Below, piece after piece: positions 1 through 6,931 of a stretch of DNA of 9,434 nt. The stretch spans positions 1 to 9,434 of the forward strand of contig JAWXBM010000057.1 in the NCBI GenBank assembly GCA_034440115.1, written 5' to 3'. How positions within the stretch are numbered: position 1 is the first letter of the stretch; each line of letters opens with the position of its first letter. Source of the stretch: JAWXBM01 sp034440115 (GTDB lineage: Bacteria; Pseudomonadota; Gammaproteobacteria; Xanthomonadales; SZUA-36). A program made the translations under genes and the position numbers. The notes under the pieces were generated by a model that searched no databases, was not told where the DNA came from, and was given only the letters and a program-made list of their open reading frames with translations.

Positions 1-32
1 AGGGGAGCAAAAGACCATTTTTGAAACCGCTT

Positions 33-515
33 CTAGTGCTCCACCCCACCATGGCCGTGCACGTGGCCATGATCTTTTTCTTCATCGCTGGCTGCACGCA
101 CTTCAGTGATTTCCACAGCAAACGTCAAAGTCTGTCCGGCCAGAGGATGGTTGGCGTCCACATCCACGTTAAAACGACCGACCTTCACCACCGTCACCTG
201 CACCGGGCCCTGCCGGGTCTGTAAACCCAACACCTGACCAGGCTTCAAGGCCTTGGAATTGCGAAAATGTTTGGCGGACACACGCTGAATATTGGCTGGT
301 TTGTGTTCGCCATAGGCATCGGTCGGCTCCACGGTTACTGCAAAGCTGTCACCAGCAGCCTTGCCTTCCATGGCCTTTTCCAAGCCCTTGATGATGTTGC
401 CGGAGCCATGCAGGTAGGTCATGGCATTCCCTTCACGCGATGACTCCAGTTGCTCGCCCTGGGAATTTTTCAGGGTGTAGTGAAAACTGACTACCGAATG
501 TTCGCTGATATTCAT
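33..515 (-). CDS. slyD: SlyD-type FKBP peptidyl-prolyl cis-trans isomerase
   Basis: A cytoplasmic prolyl isomerase and chaperone of 160 residues, by family also a metal-binding protein. The FKBP core is split by an insert-in-flap (IF) domain. Residues 1-68 carry the first FKBP part, with YLHGSGNIIKGLEKAMEG at 34-51 and DAYGE at 66-70. The IF domain spans about 70-125, and NHPLAGQTL at 122-130 returns to the FKBP core. The tail from 148 (DHGHVHGHGGVEH) is a short His-rich metal-binding tail, shorter than in E. coli SlyD. The open frame extends to 581, but I chose the ATG at 515: homology begins at MNISEHSVVSF, and a perfect TATAAT box lies inside the extension. No clear SD precedes this ATG. 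It ends in TAG. The paralogue SlpA/FkpB is possible, but the IF domain plus His tail favour SlyD. Confidence 0.9.
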   Translation of the reverse strand: MNISEHSVVSFHYTLKNSQGEQLESSREGNAMTYLHGSGNIIKGLEKAMEGKAAGDSFAVTVEPTDAYGEHKPANIQRVSAKHFRNSKALKPGQVLGLQTRQGPVQVTVVKVGRFNVDVDANHPLAGQTLTFAVEITEVRAASDEEKDHGHVHGHGGVEH

Positions 516-546
516 GATGGGTAAAGGCCGCAAAAAGGGATCTGCG

Positions 547-577
547 ATTATACTGTGAGTTCCAATTAGCCGGGCAA
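547..577 (-). promoter_or_regulatory. Probable sigma70 promoter of the slyD-like gene
   Basis: On the minus strand a perfect TATAAT -10 box lies at 552-547. A partial -35 box, TTGCCC at 577-572, is separated from it by 19 bases, which is longer than ideal. Transcription would start near 540, giving a leader of about 25 bases before the ATG at 515. This supports the short start of the slyD-like gene. The -10 is strong and the -35 is weak. Confidence 0.5.
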
Positions 578-630
578 GCATTGGCTGCTTCGCCCGCCTG
601 AATTATTAATCCAAATCAACAATCCAGGGA

Positions 631-664
631 AACCGGCCAGCTCATATTGAAGAGCTGGCTGGTT
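631..664 (-). terminator. Hairpin after the DUF4399 gene, probable terminator
   Basis: The arms 631-643 (AACCGGCCAGCTC) and 652-664 (GAGCTGGCTGGTT) pair over 13 positions with one mismatch or wobble around an 8-base loop. The stem begins 7 bases after the DUF4399 stop codon in the direction of transcription. The following T run is short (GGTTTCCC), so termination may be partial. It separates DUF4399 from the downstream slyD-like gene, which has its own promoter. Confidence 0.6.
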
Positions 665-671
665 CCATAGC

Positions 672-1145
672 TTACTTCTTTTCTGCTTCTTTAGTTTCGT
701 CGACCACGGTAATGTCGATTTGATCAGACATCACCACCGGATCAAACAACATGTGTCGGTAATCTGCAAACATCAGTTGCAGCGTGTGTTTACCGGGCTT
801 CAAAGTGATTTCAGCTTCAGTTTCACCCTTGTCGTAATGAATGATTTTGTCGCTTACTGGCAAAGGCAGGCTGGCACTGGACAGCTCGCTGACGTCAATA
901 AACAAATGATGGTGCCCATTGTTTGGAACGTCCTTCCCGGCTGAGGCGACTTCCATACCGGTGACTTCGAACTTCACCACAAAGGTGCTGGGCAAGGTGG
1001 CTCTATCTTCAATATTGCTGATACGGACGCTGGCACCTTCAGGTGAGGGGGTGCGAGCGGTTTGAGCCATGGCGGATACCGACACCATTGCCATCAGTGA
1101 AGCAATTGCTCCGACCAAAACTCCATATTTAAAAGACGGTTTCAT
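672..1145 (-). CDS. Exported DUF4399 domain protein
   Basis: A 157-residue protein of unknown function, probably periplasmic. A signal peptide covers about residues 1-28 (hydrophobic GVLVGAIASLMAMVSVSA, then AMA before Q). The DUF4399 domain follows, with its hallmark GHHHLFIDV near 77-85 and KPGKHTLQLMFADYRH near 116-131. Both motifs are His-rich and could bind metal or polar ligands; that is inference. The C-terminus is short and charged (ETKEAEKK). The frame can begin at a TTG at 1148, but the ATG at 1145 lies 6 bases from a strong AGGAG (1156-1152) and is preferred. A hairpin follows the stop, so the gene is probably monocistronic or the last of its transcript. The DUF885 gene lies upstream on the same strand with an 83-base gap. 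No enzymatic role is established for the family that I can name. Confidence 0.88.
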   Translation of the reverse strand: MKPSFKYGVLVGAIASLMAMVSVSAMAQTARTPSPEGASVRISNIEDRATLPSTFVVKFEVTGMEVASAGKDVPNNGHHHLFIDVSELSSASLPLPVSDKIIHYDKGETEAEITLKPGKHTLQLMFADYRHMLFDPVVMSDQIDITVVDETKEAEKK

Positions 1146-1173
1146 CAAAATCTCCTGTTTAAAAATTCTTGTT

Positions 1174-1200
1174 ACGGCACATATACAAGCTTGTGGCCGT
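1174..1200. repeat. Inverted repeat with a 10-bp perfect palindrome between DUF885 and DUF4399
   Basis: ACGGC (1174-1178) and GCCGT (1196-1200) flank ACAAGCTTGT (1185-1194), which is its own reverse complement. Read on the minus strand, ACGGCCACA pairs with TGTGCCGT apart from one bulged base. It could be a weak terminator for DUF885 (a T-rich run follows some 9 bases later) or an operator for DUF4399. The sequence does not decide between them. Confidence 0.35.
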
Positions 1201-1228
1201 GAATCATATCGCTAGAAACCTGAGAGGT

Positions 1229-3034
1229 CTAAGCAGCCTCGTCTGAGTGACTGGCCAATTGACTGGCCAATTGACTGGCCATCCAGGCGCGTACCTCATC
1301 CTGCAAAATATCCAGCGTCACCGATCCCAGGCCCAAAACAAAATCATGGAAAGCCCGGACATCGAAGTTCTCACCCAAAGCAGACTCTGCTTCGCGCCTA
1401 AGGTTCCATAGCGTGTACTCACCCAGCTTGTAACTCAGGGCCTGTCCCGGCCAGGAAATATAGCGATCGATCTCGGTGGTGACTTCGTGTACCGACAGGG
1501 CGGTGTTGGCTGCCAGATAGTCCAGCGCCTGTGCCCGCGTCCAGCCCATGGAGTGCACGCCAGTATCGATCACCAAACGGCAGGCGCGCCACATTTCATA
1601 GCTCAGGCGGCCAAAATGCTCATAGGGCGTTTCGTAAATATCCATCTCTACGCCCAGCTTTTCGGCATATAAACCCCAGCCTTCGCCATAGGCTGAAATG
1701 TAATCATTACGACGAAAATCCGGCTGGTCACGCATTTCCAGCGCCAAAGCACCTTGTGTGTGGTGGCCCGGCGCACCCTCGTGCAGAGTCAAAGCCGGGA
1801 TATTGTACAAAGGGCGACTCTCCAGTTGATAGGTGTTTACCCAGTAGTAACCACCACGATGCGATTCCAACGCAGCCGGAACATAACGGCCGCCGGTATA
1901 AAACGGTGCAATGTCGTCCGGTACCGGAGCCACGCCGTAGGGTTGCCGGGGCAGATGGCCGAACAGGATGGGCAATCGTCCATCGATTTTCTTGGCGTAA
2001 TACGAAGCGAAGGCCAGCAATTCCTTGGCACTGCGCGCGTAGAACTGCGCATCGGTACGCAGAAATTCCAGGAAGGCCGGAAAATCGCCGGCAAACTCCA
2101 CCTGCTGAATGATGACATCCATCTCCGCACGGATGCGGGCTACCTCACTCAAACCGATGTCATGAATTTCCTGCGGGCTCATATCCACCGTGGCATAGCG
2201 GCGTATCGCCGCCTGGTAATAAGCTGCGCCATCGGGCAACTGGTAAGCACCCAAGGTTTCACGTGCGCCCGGAATATACTCCTGGTGAAAGAATTCAAAC
2301 AAGCGCTGGTAGGCGGGAATAACGCTCTCAGTGATGACCTGTTGTGCACGCGCCAACAAAGCTGCCTGCTCCGGGCTGGGAATCGAGCTGGGCATTTCCA
2401 TGAAAGGTGCAAAAAACGGGCTGGCATCGACCCGCTTGACCAACTGCGCCTTGATCGGCTCATCGCGCCCTTCAAGTATCACCCTGGGTTGGGTTATTCC
2501 CAACTCGATACCAGTACGCATCAAAACGATGTACTCCTCCATAACCGGGCCCATCATTTCCAGGCGTGACAGGTAATTGTTGTAGTCAGCGGCATTGTTG
2601 AAGTCGGTATCTGAGGGCAGACGCCCCCACTCCATGTAAAAGCCCCAATCGCTGTTGAACGGAATCAGATAAGCCTTGCTTACATAATCGGCCAGAAAGT
2701 CGCTGATCTGCTTTTCGTACAGGCGGAAGTTGACGCAATCTTCATGCGAGAGTTGCTCGCAGGACAATGCCTGCAACTGCTGCTGCACCCGGCTCCAGTA
2801 ATCAAAGCGGCGCTTCTGATCCGCTTCGCTGACATGCCCGAGCTTATTCGCATAGTCGTCATTGCCCGTGGCTGAAGCCATCGTGGGAAATTCTTTCAAT
2901 CTGAAGGCCCACTCCTGCTCATAGATTTTCTTGAAGGCTGCGCTGTCATCGGCTGCAACAACCGTGGTGAAACTGCTGGCAAGCAGCACCAGCACAGCTA
3001 TCAACCCTGCTTTCATTGAGACGGCATAAGGCAT
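1229..3034 (-). CDS. Exported DUF885 protein, putative zinc metallopeptidase
   Basis: A 601-residue secreted or periplasmic protein of the DUF885 family, whose members look like gluzincin-type zinc peptidases; the substrate is unknown. The signal peptide is MPYAVSMKAGLIAVLVLLAS followed by SFTTVVAA, with mature protein from about residue 30. The likely zinc site is HEGAPGHH at about 418-425, with a second family motif, YGEGWGLYAE, at about 449-458. In the HExxH logic of the family, the two histidines plus a downstream Glu (EGW) would be ligands and the first Glu catalytic; this is inferred. Length fits the family. The frame stays open to 3295, but that extension lacks homology, overlaps the divergent MBL gene's start and would bury the signal peptide. 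The ATG at 3034 has a weak GGGA 8 bases upstream. The C-terminus carries an in-frame 12-bp repeat. It ends in TAG. Confidence 0.88.
   Translation of the reverse strand: MPYAVSMKAGLIAVLVLLASSFTTVVAADDSAAFKKIYEQEWAFRLKEFPTMASATGNDDYANKLGHVSEADQKRRFDYWSRVQQQLQALSCEQLSHEDCVNFRLYEKQISDFLADYVSKAYLIPFNSDWGFYMEWGRLPSDTDFNNAADYNNYLSRLEMMGPVMEEYIVLMRTGIELGITQPRVILEGRDEPIKAQLVKRVDASPFFAPFMEMPSSIPSPEQAALLARAQQVITESVIPAYQRLFEFFHQEYIPGARETLGAYQLPDGAAYYQAAIRRYATVDMSPQEIHDIGLSEVARIRAEMDVIIQQVEFAGDFPAFLEFLRTDAQFYARSAKELLAFASYYAKKIDGRLPILFGHLPRQPYGVAPVPDDIAPFYTGGRYVPAALESHRGGYYWVNTYQLESRPLYNIPALTLHEGAPGHHTQGALALEMRDQPDFRRNDYISAYGEGWGLYAEKLGVEMDIYETPYEHFGRLSYEMWRACRLVIDTGVHSMGWTRAQALDYLAANTALSVHEVTTEIDRYISWPGQALSYKLGEYTLWNLRREAESALGENFDVRAFHDFVLGLGSVTLDILQDEVRAWMASQLASQLASHSDEAA
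1248..1281. repeat. 12-bp tandem repeat in the DUF885 C-terminus
   Basis: TGACTGGCCAAT is present in two full copies (1248-1259, 1260-1271) and a third partial copy to 1281. On the coding (minus) strand it adds the four-residue unit SQLA, giving MASQLASQLAS just before the stop. Because the unit is a multiple of three, copy-number change would not shift frame. Confidence 0.8.
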
Positions 3035-3242
3035 GATGGATTTCCCGTTCTTGTAACGATTTTGGTTTGAATATGGTTCCAAAATTCTACCTGTTTTCGC
3101 ACCGATGGGATGCCAGCTAATTGAATCCAGCGCTGCCTGGACACTGGCAGGCTTGAGCGCGATCAGCATACCCCTGCTGCACCTGCCTGCTTTTCGGGTA
3201 TTCTCATCATGACTCAGATCACCGAAAAATGCAGAGGCATGC
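3035..3242. other. Divergent intergenic region between DUF885 and MBL genes
   Basis: These 208 bases separate the two diverging start codons and must hold both promoters. I see no convincing paired -35/-10 set on either strand. For the plus-strand gene, AGAGG lies 5 bases before the ATG at 3243. For the minus-strand gene, only GGGA lies before the ATG at 3034. No RNA gene or operator is evident. Confidence 0.4.
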
Positions 3243-3701
3243 ATGAACCAGAACGGAATGTTGATTTTCCTGCTCACAACGAGTCTGTTCGGCACTGCAT
3301 CGGCTCACAACGCAGAACCGGACCGCGAAGCCGTTTCGCTCGAAACCTTGTTTGAGACCGTAGGAATAGATCCGGACTCTCCGGTGACCGTGCAGCAACT
3401 CGGTGGTGGTTTTTATGTGCTGTTCGGCATCGGCGGTAATATCCTGGTCTCTTCTGGCGCTGACGGTGTGCTGATCATTGACGACCAGTTCCCGCTGATG
3501 ATGCCGCGATTGCGTGCAGCAATGCTTGAACAGGGCGACCAGCGTGTCGATTTTGCGGTCAACACCCATTGGCATTTCGATCATGCAGATGGCAACCGCG
3601 TGCTGGGTGCTGAAGGCACCTGGTTGGTGTCGCAGACAAACTCCCGGCAAAAGCTGCAATCCGACCAACGCATTAACATGGGCGCCATGACTTACTTGTC
3701 A
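3243..3701 (+). pseudogene. Exported metallo-beta-lactamase-fold hydrolase, 3' half missing
   Basis: The start has AGAGG 5 bases before the ATG, and a signal peptide covers residues 1 to about 21 (MLIFLLTTSLFGTASA). The core begins GGGFYVLFGIGGNILVSSG, continues DGVLIIDDQFP (strand 1 turn) and reaches the zinc motif NTHWHFDHADGN, with H109, H111, D113 and H114. Recognisable MBL sequence ends at about residue 146 (QRINM). Related stand-alone hydrolases are about 300 residues long, so later metal ligands (a His near mid-protein, an Asp and a C-terminal His) are absent. The open frame runs to 3764, but the last 20 or so codons are antisense to the neighbouring acyl-CoA ligase and not MBL sequence. 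The product would be unlikely to bind two zincs or be active. Head and motif are intact, which suggests recent loss or an assembly join. Confidence 0.75.
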
Positions 3702-3704
3702 CAT
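3676..3704. other. Junction truncating the MBL gene and an acyl-CoA ligase
   Basis: MBL-like coding sequence on the plus strand fades after about 3680. Ligase coding sequence on the minus strand ends abruptly at its last conserved codon, ATG at 3704-3702, with TGA immediately after at 3701-3699. Both genes lose their 3' ends at the same place. ACATG occurs at 3676-3680 and again at 3701-3705, a possible short homology for a deletion. If the two genes were convergent neighbours, at least about 0.6 kb is missing (inferred from expected protein lengths). Confidence 0.65.
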
Positions 3705-5180
3705 GCGTGGCTGCATGAATTCGAGCAGTTCGAGTGGTGTGATGGAATGACCGGGGGTGAGTGAAATCACCAGCATCACCTCATCCTCGCTCAGCTCGCC
3801 AGGAACCGGAATCGCCGCGGCTTCACGCACCGCCACATGCACGGTGGCTTCGGATTCGACTTCGAAAGACGAGATGTTCTCGCCACGGCGGCGGATGGCA
3901 TCTTTCATGCGATCGACGAAATAAAAATAGCCTTCTTCATCGCGGCGGAAGGCATCGCCAGTATGGAACCAGCCATTGCGCCACACTTCAGCGGTGGCTT
4001 CCGGATTACGGTAATAACCCTGAGTGATTTCCCATGGGCGGCTGCTGCGCAGGATCAGCTCTCCAACCTCACCGTGCGGTAGTTCAAAATCGTGAACATC
4101 CACCACACGGGCTTCGATACCTGGGCGGGGTTTGCCACAGGTTCCCAACATGGGCGCATTGGCCACCGAGCGAATGGGTGTGGCGATTTCGGTCATGTTG
4201 AACGCGGTGTACATCTGCAGGCCATAGCGCTCGGCCACATCCAGCGAATCCTGGTTCCAGGGTACCGTGATTACGGAGCGTAAAGTATGGTCGCGGTCGC
4301 GGTCGCTGGGCGGTTGCTTGAGCAGGAACTGGGTCATCGCGCCGACCAGGCAACAGCCGCTGATGCGAAAGCGCCGCACGGTGTCCCAGAAACTGTCGGG
4401 CCGAAAACCATCGTAAAGCACACAGGTTCCGCCCTTGGTCAACCGGTCCATCACCGCACCCGCCCCGCTGACATGAAACAAGGGCAGATTGGCTAACAGC
4501 CGATCATCGGGACCAAAGTAATCCATCGCCATAGCGCCACCCACCCAGGTTTGCAGGTAGGTGCAAAGCACCGCTTTCGACGGCCCGGTGGTGCCGGAGG
4601 TGAAAATGACGAAGTTGATATCCCAGGGCTGGACTGGATTCTCGGGCTCTGCAACTTCAATGCTTACGGCATCATCGGTCAGCACCGTGGTTGAGTGGTA
4701 GCTCAGGTGATCGCTCAGCCGATTGTCAGCAGACACTTCATCACCCACCACAATCACATCACGCAGCCGGGCAATGTCCCCAGTTTCCAGCCGCGGCAGC
4801 AGACTGGCATGGACAACCAGAATTTCTGCATCGGACAAAGCAATGGCATTGCGCAGCAGATTGCCGCGATAGGCCGTGTTCAGTGGTACAAAAACAGCGC
4901 CGAGGTAGTTCGCACCAAACCAGGTGAGCACCGCTTCGGCAGAATTCGGCATCCAGCAAAGCACGTGTGCGCCACGCCGCACTCCCAGTTGCTGCAAACC
5001 GGCAGCCGCACGGCGGGTGCGTTGCAGCATCTCAGCAAAAGACCAGCTGCTGCCATCGTCGAACTCAAGAAATGATTTTTCGGGCCGTTCGTTGGCCCAA
5101 CGTTCCAGCAACGGGCCCACCACGCAGTCTTCACGCCGCGGAATCATGTGGGGAATCAGGTTGCAGTGTGCATCGCTCAT
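3699..5180 (-). CDS. Acyl-CoA ligase (ANL superfamily, CaiC-like), C-terminus truncated
   Basis: A class I adenylate-forming enzyme that would convert a carboxylic acid, ATP and CoA to acyl-CoA in the cytoplasm. In 493 residues one sees the P-loop FTSGTTGPSKAV (193-204), YTAFNMTE (324-331), GWFHTGD (403-409) and the hinge DRMKDAIRRRGENISSFEVE (423-442). NMTE and the overall pattern resemble CaiC-like crotonobetaine/carnitine-type ligases, but the substrate cannot be assigned. The protein stops at LLEFMQPRM, where relatives continue with about 40 residues (Y-F-x-VPR, then the PKTxxxK segment). The catalytic lysine (motif A10) is therefore absent, and adenylate formation should be severely reduced. 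The start ATG at 5180 has no good SD and lies 19 bases after the carboxyltransferase's expected TGA, so it was probably translated from the same transcript. Functionally this is likely a pseudogene. Confidence 0.85.
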   Translation of the reverse strand: MSDAHCNLIPHMIPRREDCVVGPLLERWANERPEKSFLEFDDGSSWSFAEMLQRTRRAAAGLQQLGVRRGAHVLCWMPNSAEAVLTWFGANYLGAVFVPLNTAYRGNLLRNAIALSDAEILVVHASLLPRLETGDIARLRDVIVVGDEVSADNRLSDHLSYHSTTVLTDDAVSIEVAEPENPVQPWDINFVIFTSGTTGPSKAVLCTYLQTWVGGAMAMDYFGPDDRLLANLPLFHVSGAGAVMDRLTKGGTCVLYDGFRPDSFWDTVRRFRISGCCLVGAMTQFLLKQPPSDRDRDHTLRSVITVPWNQDSLDVAERYGLQMYTAFNMTEIATPIRSVANAPMLGTCGKPRPGIEARVVDVHDFELPHGEVGELILRSSRPWEITQGYYRNPEATAEVWRNGWFHTGDAFRRDEEGYFYFVDRMKDAIRRRGENISSFEVESEATVHVAVREAAAIPVPGELSEDEVMLVISLTPGHSITPLELLEFMQPRM

Positions 5181-5199
5181 GGAAAGGACAAGTGTTTAA

Positions 5200-6747
5200 T
5201 CAGGGTCGATAGCCAAATGCCGCTGGCCCTACTTTACGCAAGGGTGCAGCCAGATCAGCGAATTCGCACAACAACGGCCGCGTATCGCGCGGATCAATCA
5301 TCTCTTCGATCTGGAAACGTTCCGCCGAACGGAATGGCGAACGTATGCGATTGAGCCGATCCGTAATCTACTTGATCATGGCCGGGCGGTCTTCGGCAGC
5401 GTCGAGTTCTGACCGATAGGCAGCTTCGATACCGCCTTCAATTGGCAAGGAACCCCAGTCTGCCGAAGGCCAGGCATAGCGGTACTGGAAGCGCGCGTGA
5501 TTGCCATGGCCGGCACCTGCAACGCCAAATACCTTGCGAATAATTATCGTACACCACGGCACCGTAGCCTGATAAACAGCAGAAAGCGCGCGTACGCCGA
5601 AGCGGATGGTGCCATCCAGTTCTGCCTGCTTGCCAATCATGAAGCCCGGATTGTCCACCAAATGCACTACCGGCAGGTGGAAGGTTTCGGCAAAACTGAC
5701 GAAACGCTCAAGTTTGGTGGCACTGGCCGAGGTCCACAACCCGCCCATGACAAAGGGGTCGCTGGCAACAAGTGCAACCGGCCAACCATCCAGGCGCGCC
5801 AACCCGGTGATGATAGAGCAGCCGTGTAGTTTGCCGATTTCGAAAAAGCTGCCTTTATCGACCAGCGACTCAATAATGGGCCGCATTCGGTACACTTCCC
5901 GCCGGTCGCGTGGCACCGCGCCAATCAGCCAGTCATCGCGTCGATCGGGATCATCCTTGCGTGGGCCGCGCGGTGGCAAATCGTACACCGATGGCGGCAG
6001 ATAAGAAAGAAAACGCCGGGTTCTTTCAAAGGCTTCGAATTCGCTTTCAACTTCGTCGTCCACCGCGCCGTTAGTCGCGTGAATGCGGCTGCTGCCGAGT
6101 TCTTCTTTGGTGAAATTCTGGCCGATGGCAGCGACCACCGGCGGGCCGGCAACAAACATCTGCGCCTGACCACGTACCAGCAGGGAATAGTGGCTGGCCA
6201 CCATCTTGGCAGCACCAAATCCGGCTACCGGACCCAAACCAAGACTGACCACCGGCACGGTTGCCAGATTCAGCGTGACGTGATCCCAACTCGGTAATTG
6301 CGGTACATAGGTATAGCCCATATCTTCCAGCGACTTGATCGAACCGCCACCGCCGCTGCCTTCAACCAGTCGCACCAGCGGCAAGCGCAGTTCATGGGCC
6401 ATTTGCTCTGCCGCAACCTGCTTTTCGATGATGGAGGCATCAGAGGCGCCACCGCGAACGGTAAAATCGTCACCGGCTATTGCAACCCTGCGGCCTTCGA
6501 TGCGACCACGACCAAACAGGAAATTGGTCGGCGTCATGCCGGTCAGTTTGCCGGCTTCATCGTAACTGCCTTTGCCGGTGATGGAGCCGATCTCATGAAA
6601 GGAACCCGGGTCCAGCAAGGCATCAAAGCGTTCGCGAACGGTAAGGCGACCGTTCTGGTGCTGGCGCTCGACCTTATCCGCACCACCCATTTCGCGCGCC
6701 AGTTCCTGGCGACGTCTTAACTCTGCAATTTCCGGTTCCCAGCTCAA
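5200..6747 (-). CDS. Acyl-CoA carboxylase beta (carboxyltransferase) subunit, interrupted by an in-frame amber codon
   Basis: The carboxyltransferase half of a biotin-dependent acyl-CoA carboxylase (propionyl-/methylcrotonyl-type), which moves CO2 from carboxybiotin to an acyl-CoA. It begins at TTG 6747 (LSWEPEIAELRRR), with AGGGA 7 bases upstream (6759-6755). The N-domain has GDDFTVRGGASDAS (92-105), EGSGGGGS (129-136) and FVAGPPVV (198-205). The C-domain has ASDPFVMGG (328-336), VDNPGFMIG (364-372), FGVAGAGHG (407-415) and ADWGSLPIEGG (429-439). The frame hits TAG at codon 460 (5370-5368). The same frame then continues with 55 residues of normal family sequence (RLNRIRSPFRSAERF, then IDPRDTRPLLCEFADLAAPL) to TGA at 5202-5200, restoring the expected ~515 residues. 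Without readthrough the product is 459 residues. The biotin carboxylase/carrier subunit is not in this window, and the acyl substrate is undetermined. It is probably co-transcribed with the downstream ligase. Confidence 0.88.
5368..5370 (-). other. Premature amber codon inside the carboxyltransferase frame
   Basis: CTA on the plus strand reads TAG on the coding strand. It sits between AMIK and ITDRLNR, with conserved family sequence in the same frame on both sides and no frameshift. One base change from GAG (Glu) or CAG (Gln) would account for it. TAG is the ordinary terminator of the slyD-like and DUF885 genes here, so general reassignment is unlikely. Confidence 0.85.
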
Positions 6748-6928
6748 TTTGATTTCCCTGCTGAATTTGTGCTTTGACCATCCACCACGGATCGCCTTTT
6801 GGCGCCTCGCTTACCACGGTTGGCGCGGATGCTGCCAGCATGGGACGATCACCTTGCGCCCAGTGACTTTCATTATTAGACTATCAATTCATTCTGGTTT
6901 CAACCCATGATAGAGGTGTTAACCCATT
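6748..6928. other. Divergent promoter region between carboxyltransferase and second ligase
   Basis: These 181 bases carry the minus-strand promoter at 6903-6875, a minus-strand leader of about 120 bases and the plus-strand SD (6913-6918). The leader contains a 55-codon reading frame (ATG 6841, TAA 6676-6674) that overlaps the carboxyltransferase start in another frame. Its product (MLAASAPTVVSEAPKGDP, then WWMVKAQ) resembles nothing I recognise and has no evident SD. No clear plus-strand promoter was found. Confidence 0.4.
6875..6903 (-). promoter_or_regulatory. Probable sigma70 promoter of the carboxyltransferase-ligase pair
   Basis: On the minus strand TTGAAA (6903-6898) and TCTAAT (6880-6875) are separated by exactly 17 bases. 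Each box matches the consensus at five of six positions. Transcription would start near 6868, about 120 bases before the TTG start at 6747. The -35 box lies only about 10 bases from the SD of the divergent ligase, so the two transcription units share control DNA. Confidence 0.55.
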
Positions 6929-6931
6929 CTG
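6913..6931 (+). promoter_or_regulatory. SD plus ATT/CTG start region of the second ligase
   Basis: GAGGTG at 6913-6918 is a strong SD. It is correctly placed for ATT (6926) or CTG (6929) but 70 bases from the GTG at 6989. No good SD precedes that GTG. The ATG at 6907 is out of frame and closes after 29 codons. This is the main evidence for an upstream, non-canonical start. Confidence 0.55.

Noticed and set aside
516..581. 22-residue N-terminal extension of the slyD-like protein
   Set aside because: SlyD homology starts at MNISEHSV, and the extension contains the TATAAT promoter box.
1248..1281. Short repeats as a CRISPR array
   Set aside because: Units are contiguous 12-mers without spacers and encode an in-frame peptide repeat.
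1754..2569. Long plus-strand open frame of 271 codons
   Set aside because: It lies wholly antisense to the DUF885 gene, has no recognisable domain, and the minus-strand protein shows clear family motifs throughout.
3035..3295. N-terminal extension of the DUF885 protein to 3295
   Set aside because: It would bury a good signal peptide, overlap the divergent MBL start and shows no family similarity.
3219..3668. Minus-strand open frame of 149 codons opposite the MBL gene
   Set aside because: It is antisense to the signal peptide and HxHxDH region of the MBL gene, has no domain and lacks an SD.
3702..3764. Residues after about 153 of the 173-residue MBL reading frame as a real domain
   Set aside because: They are the exact antisense of the ligase C-terminal codons (LLEFMQPRM and upstream) and carry no MBL motif.
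5368..5370. TAG as a sense codon (pyrrolysine or code reassignment)
   Set aside because: The slyD-like and DUF885 genes both end naturally at TAG at family-typical lengths, and the carboxyltransferase family does not use pyrrolysine. A nonsense mutation or base error is simpler.
6674..6841. 55-codon minus-strand frame overlapping the carboxyltransferase start as a gene
   Set aside because: It has no clear SD or recognisable domain, and about 70 bases overlap a confident gene in another frame; kept only as a note on the leader.
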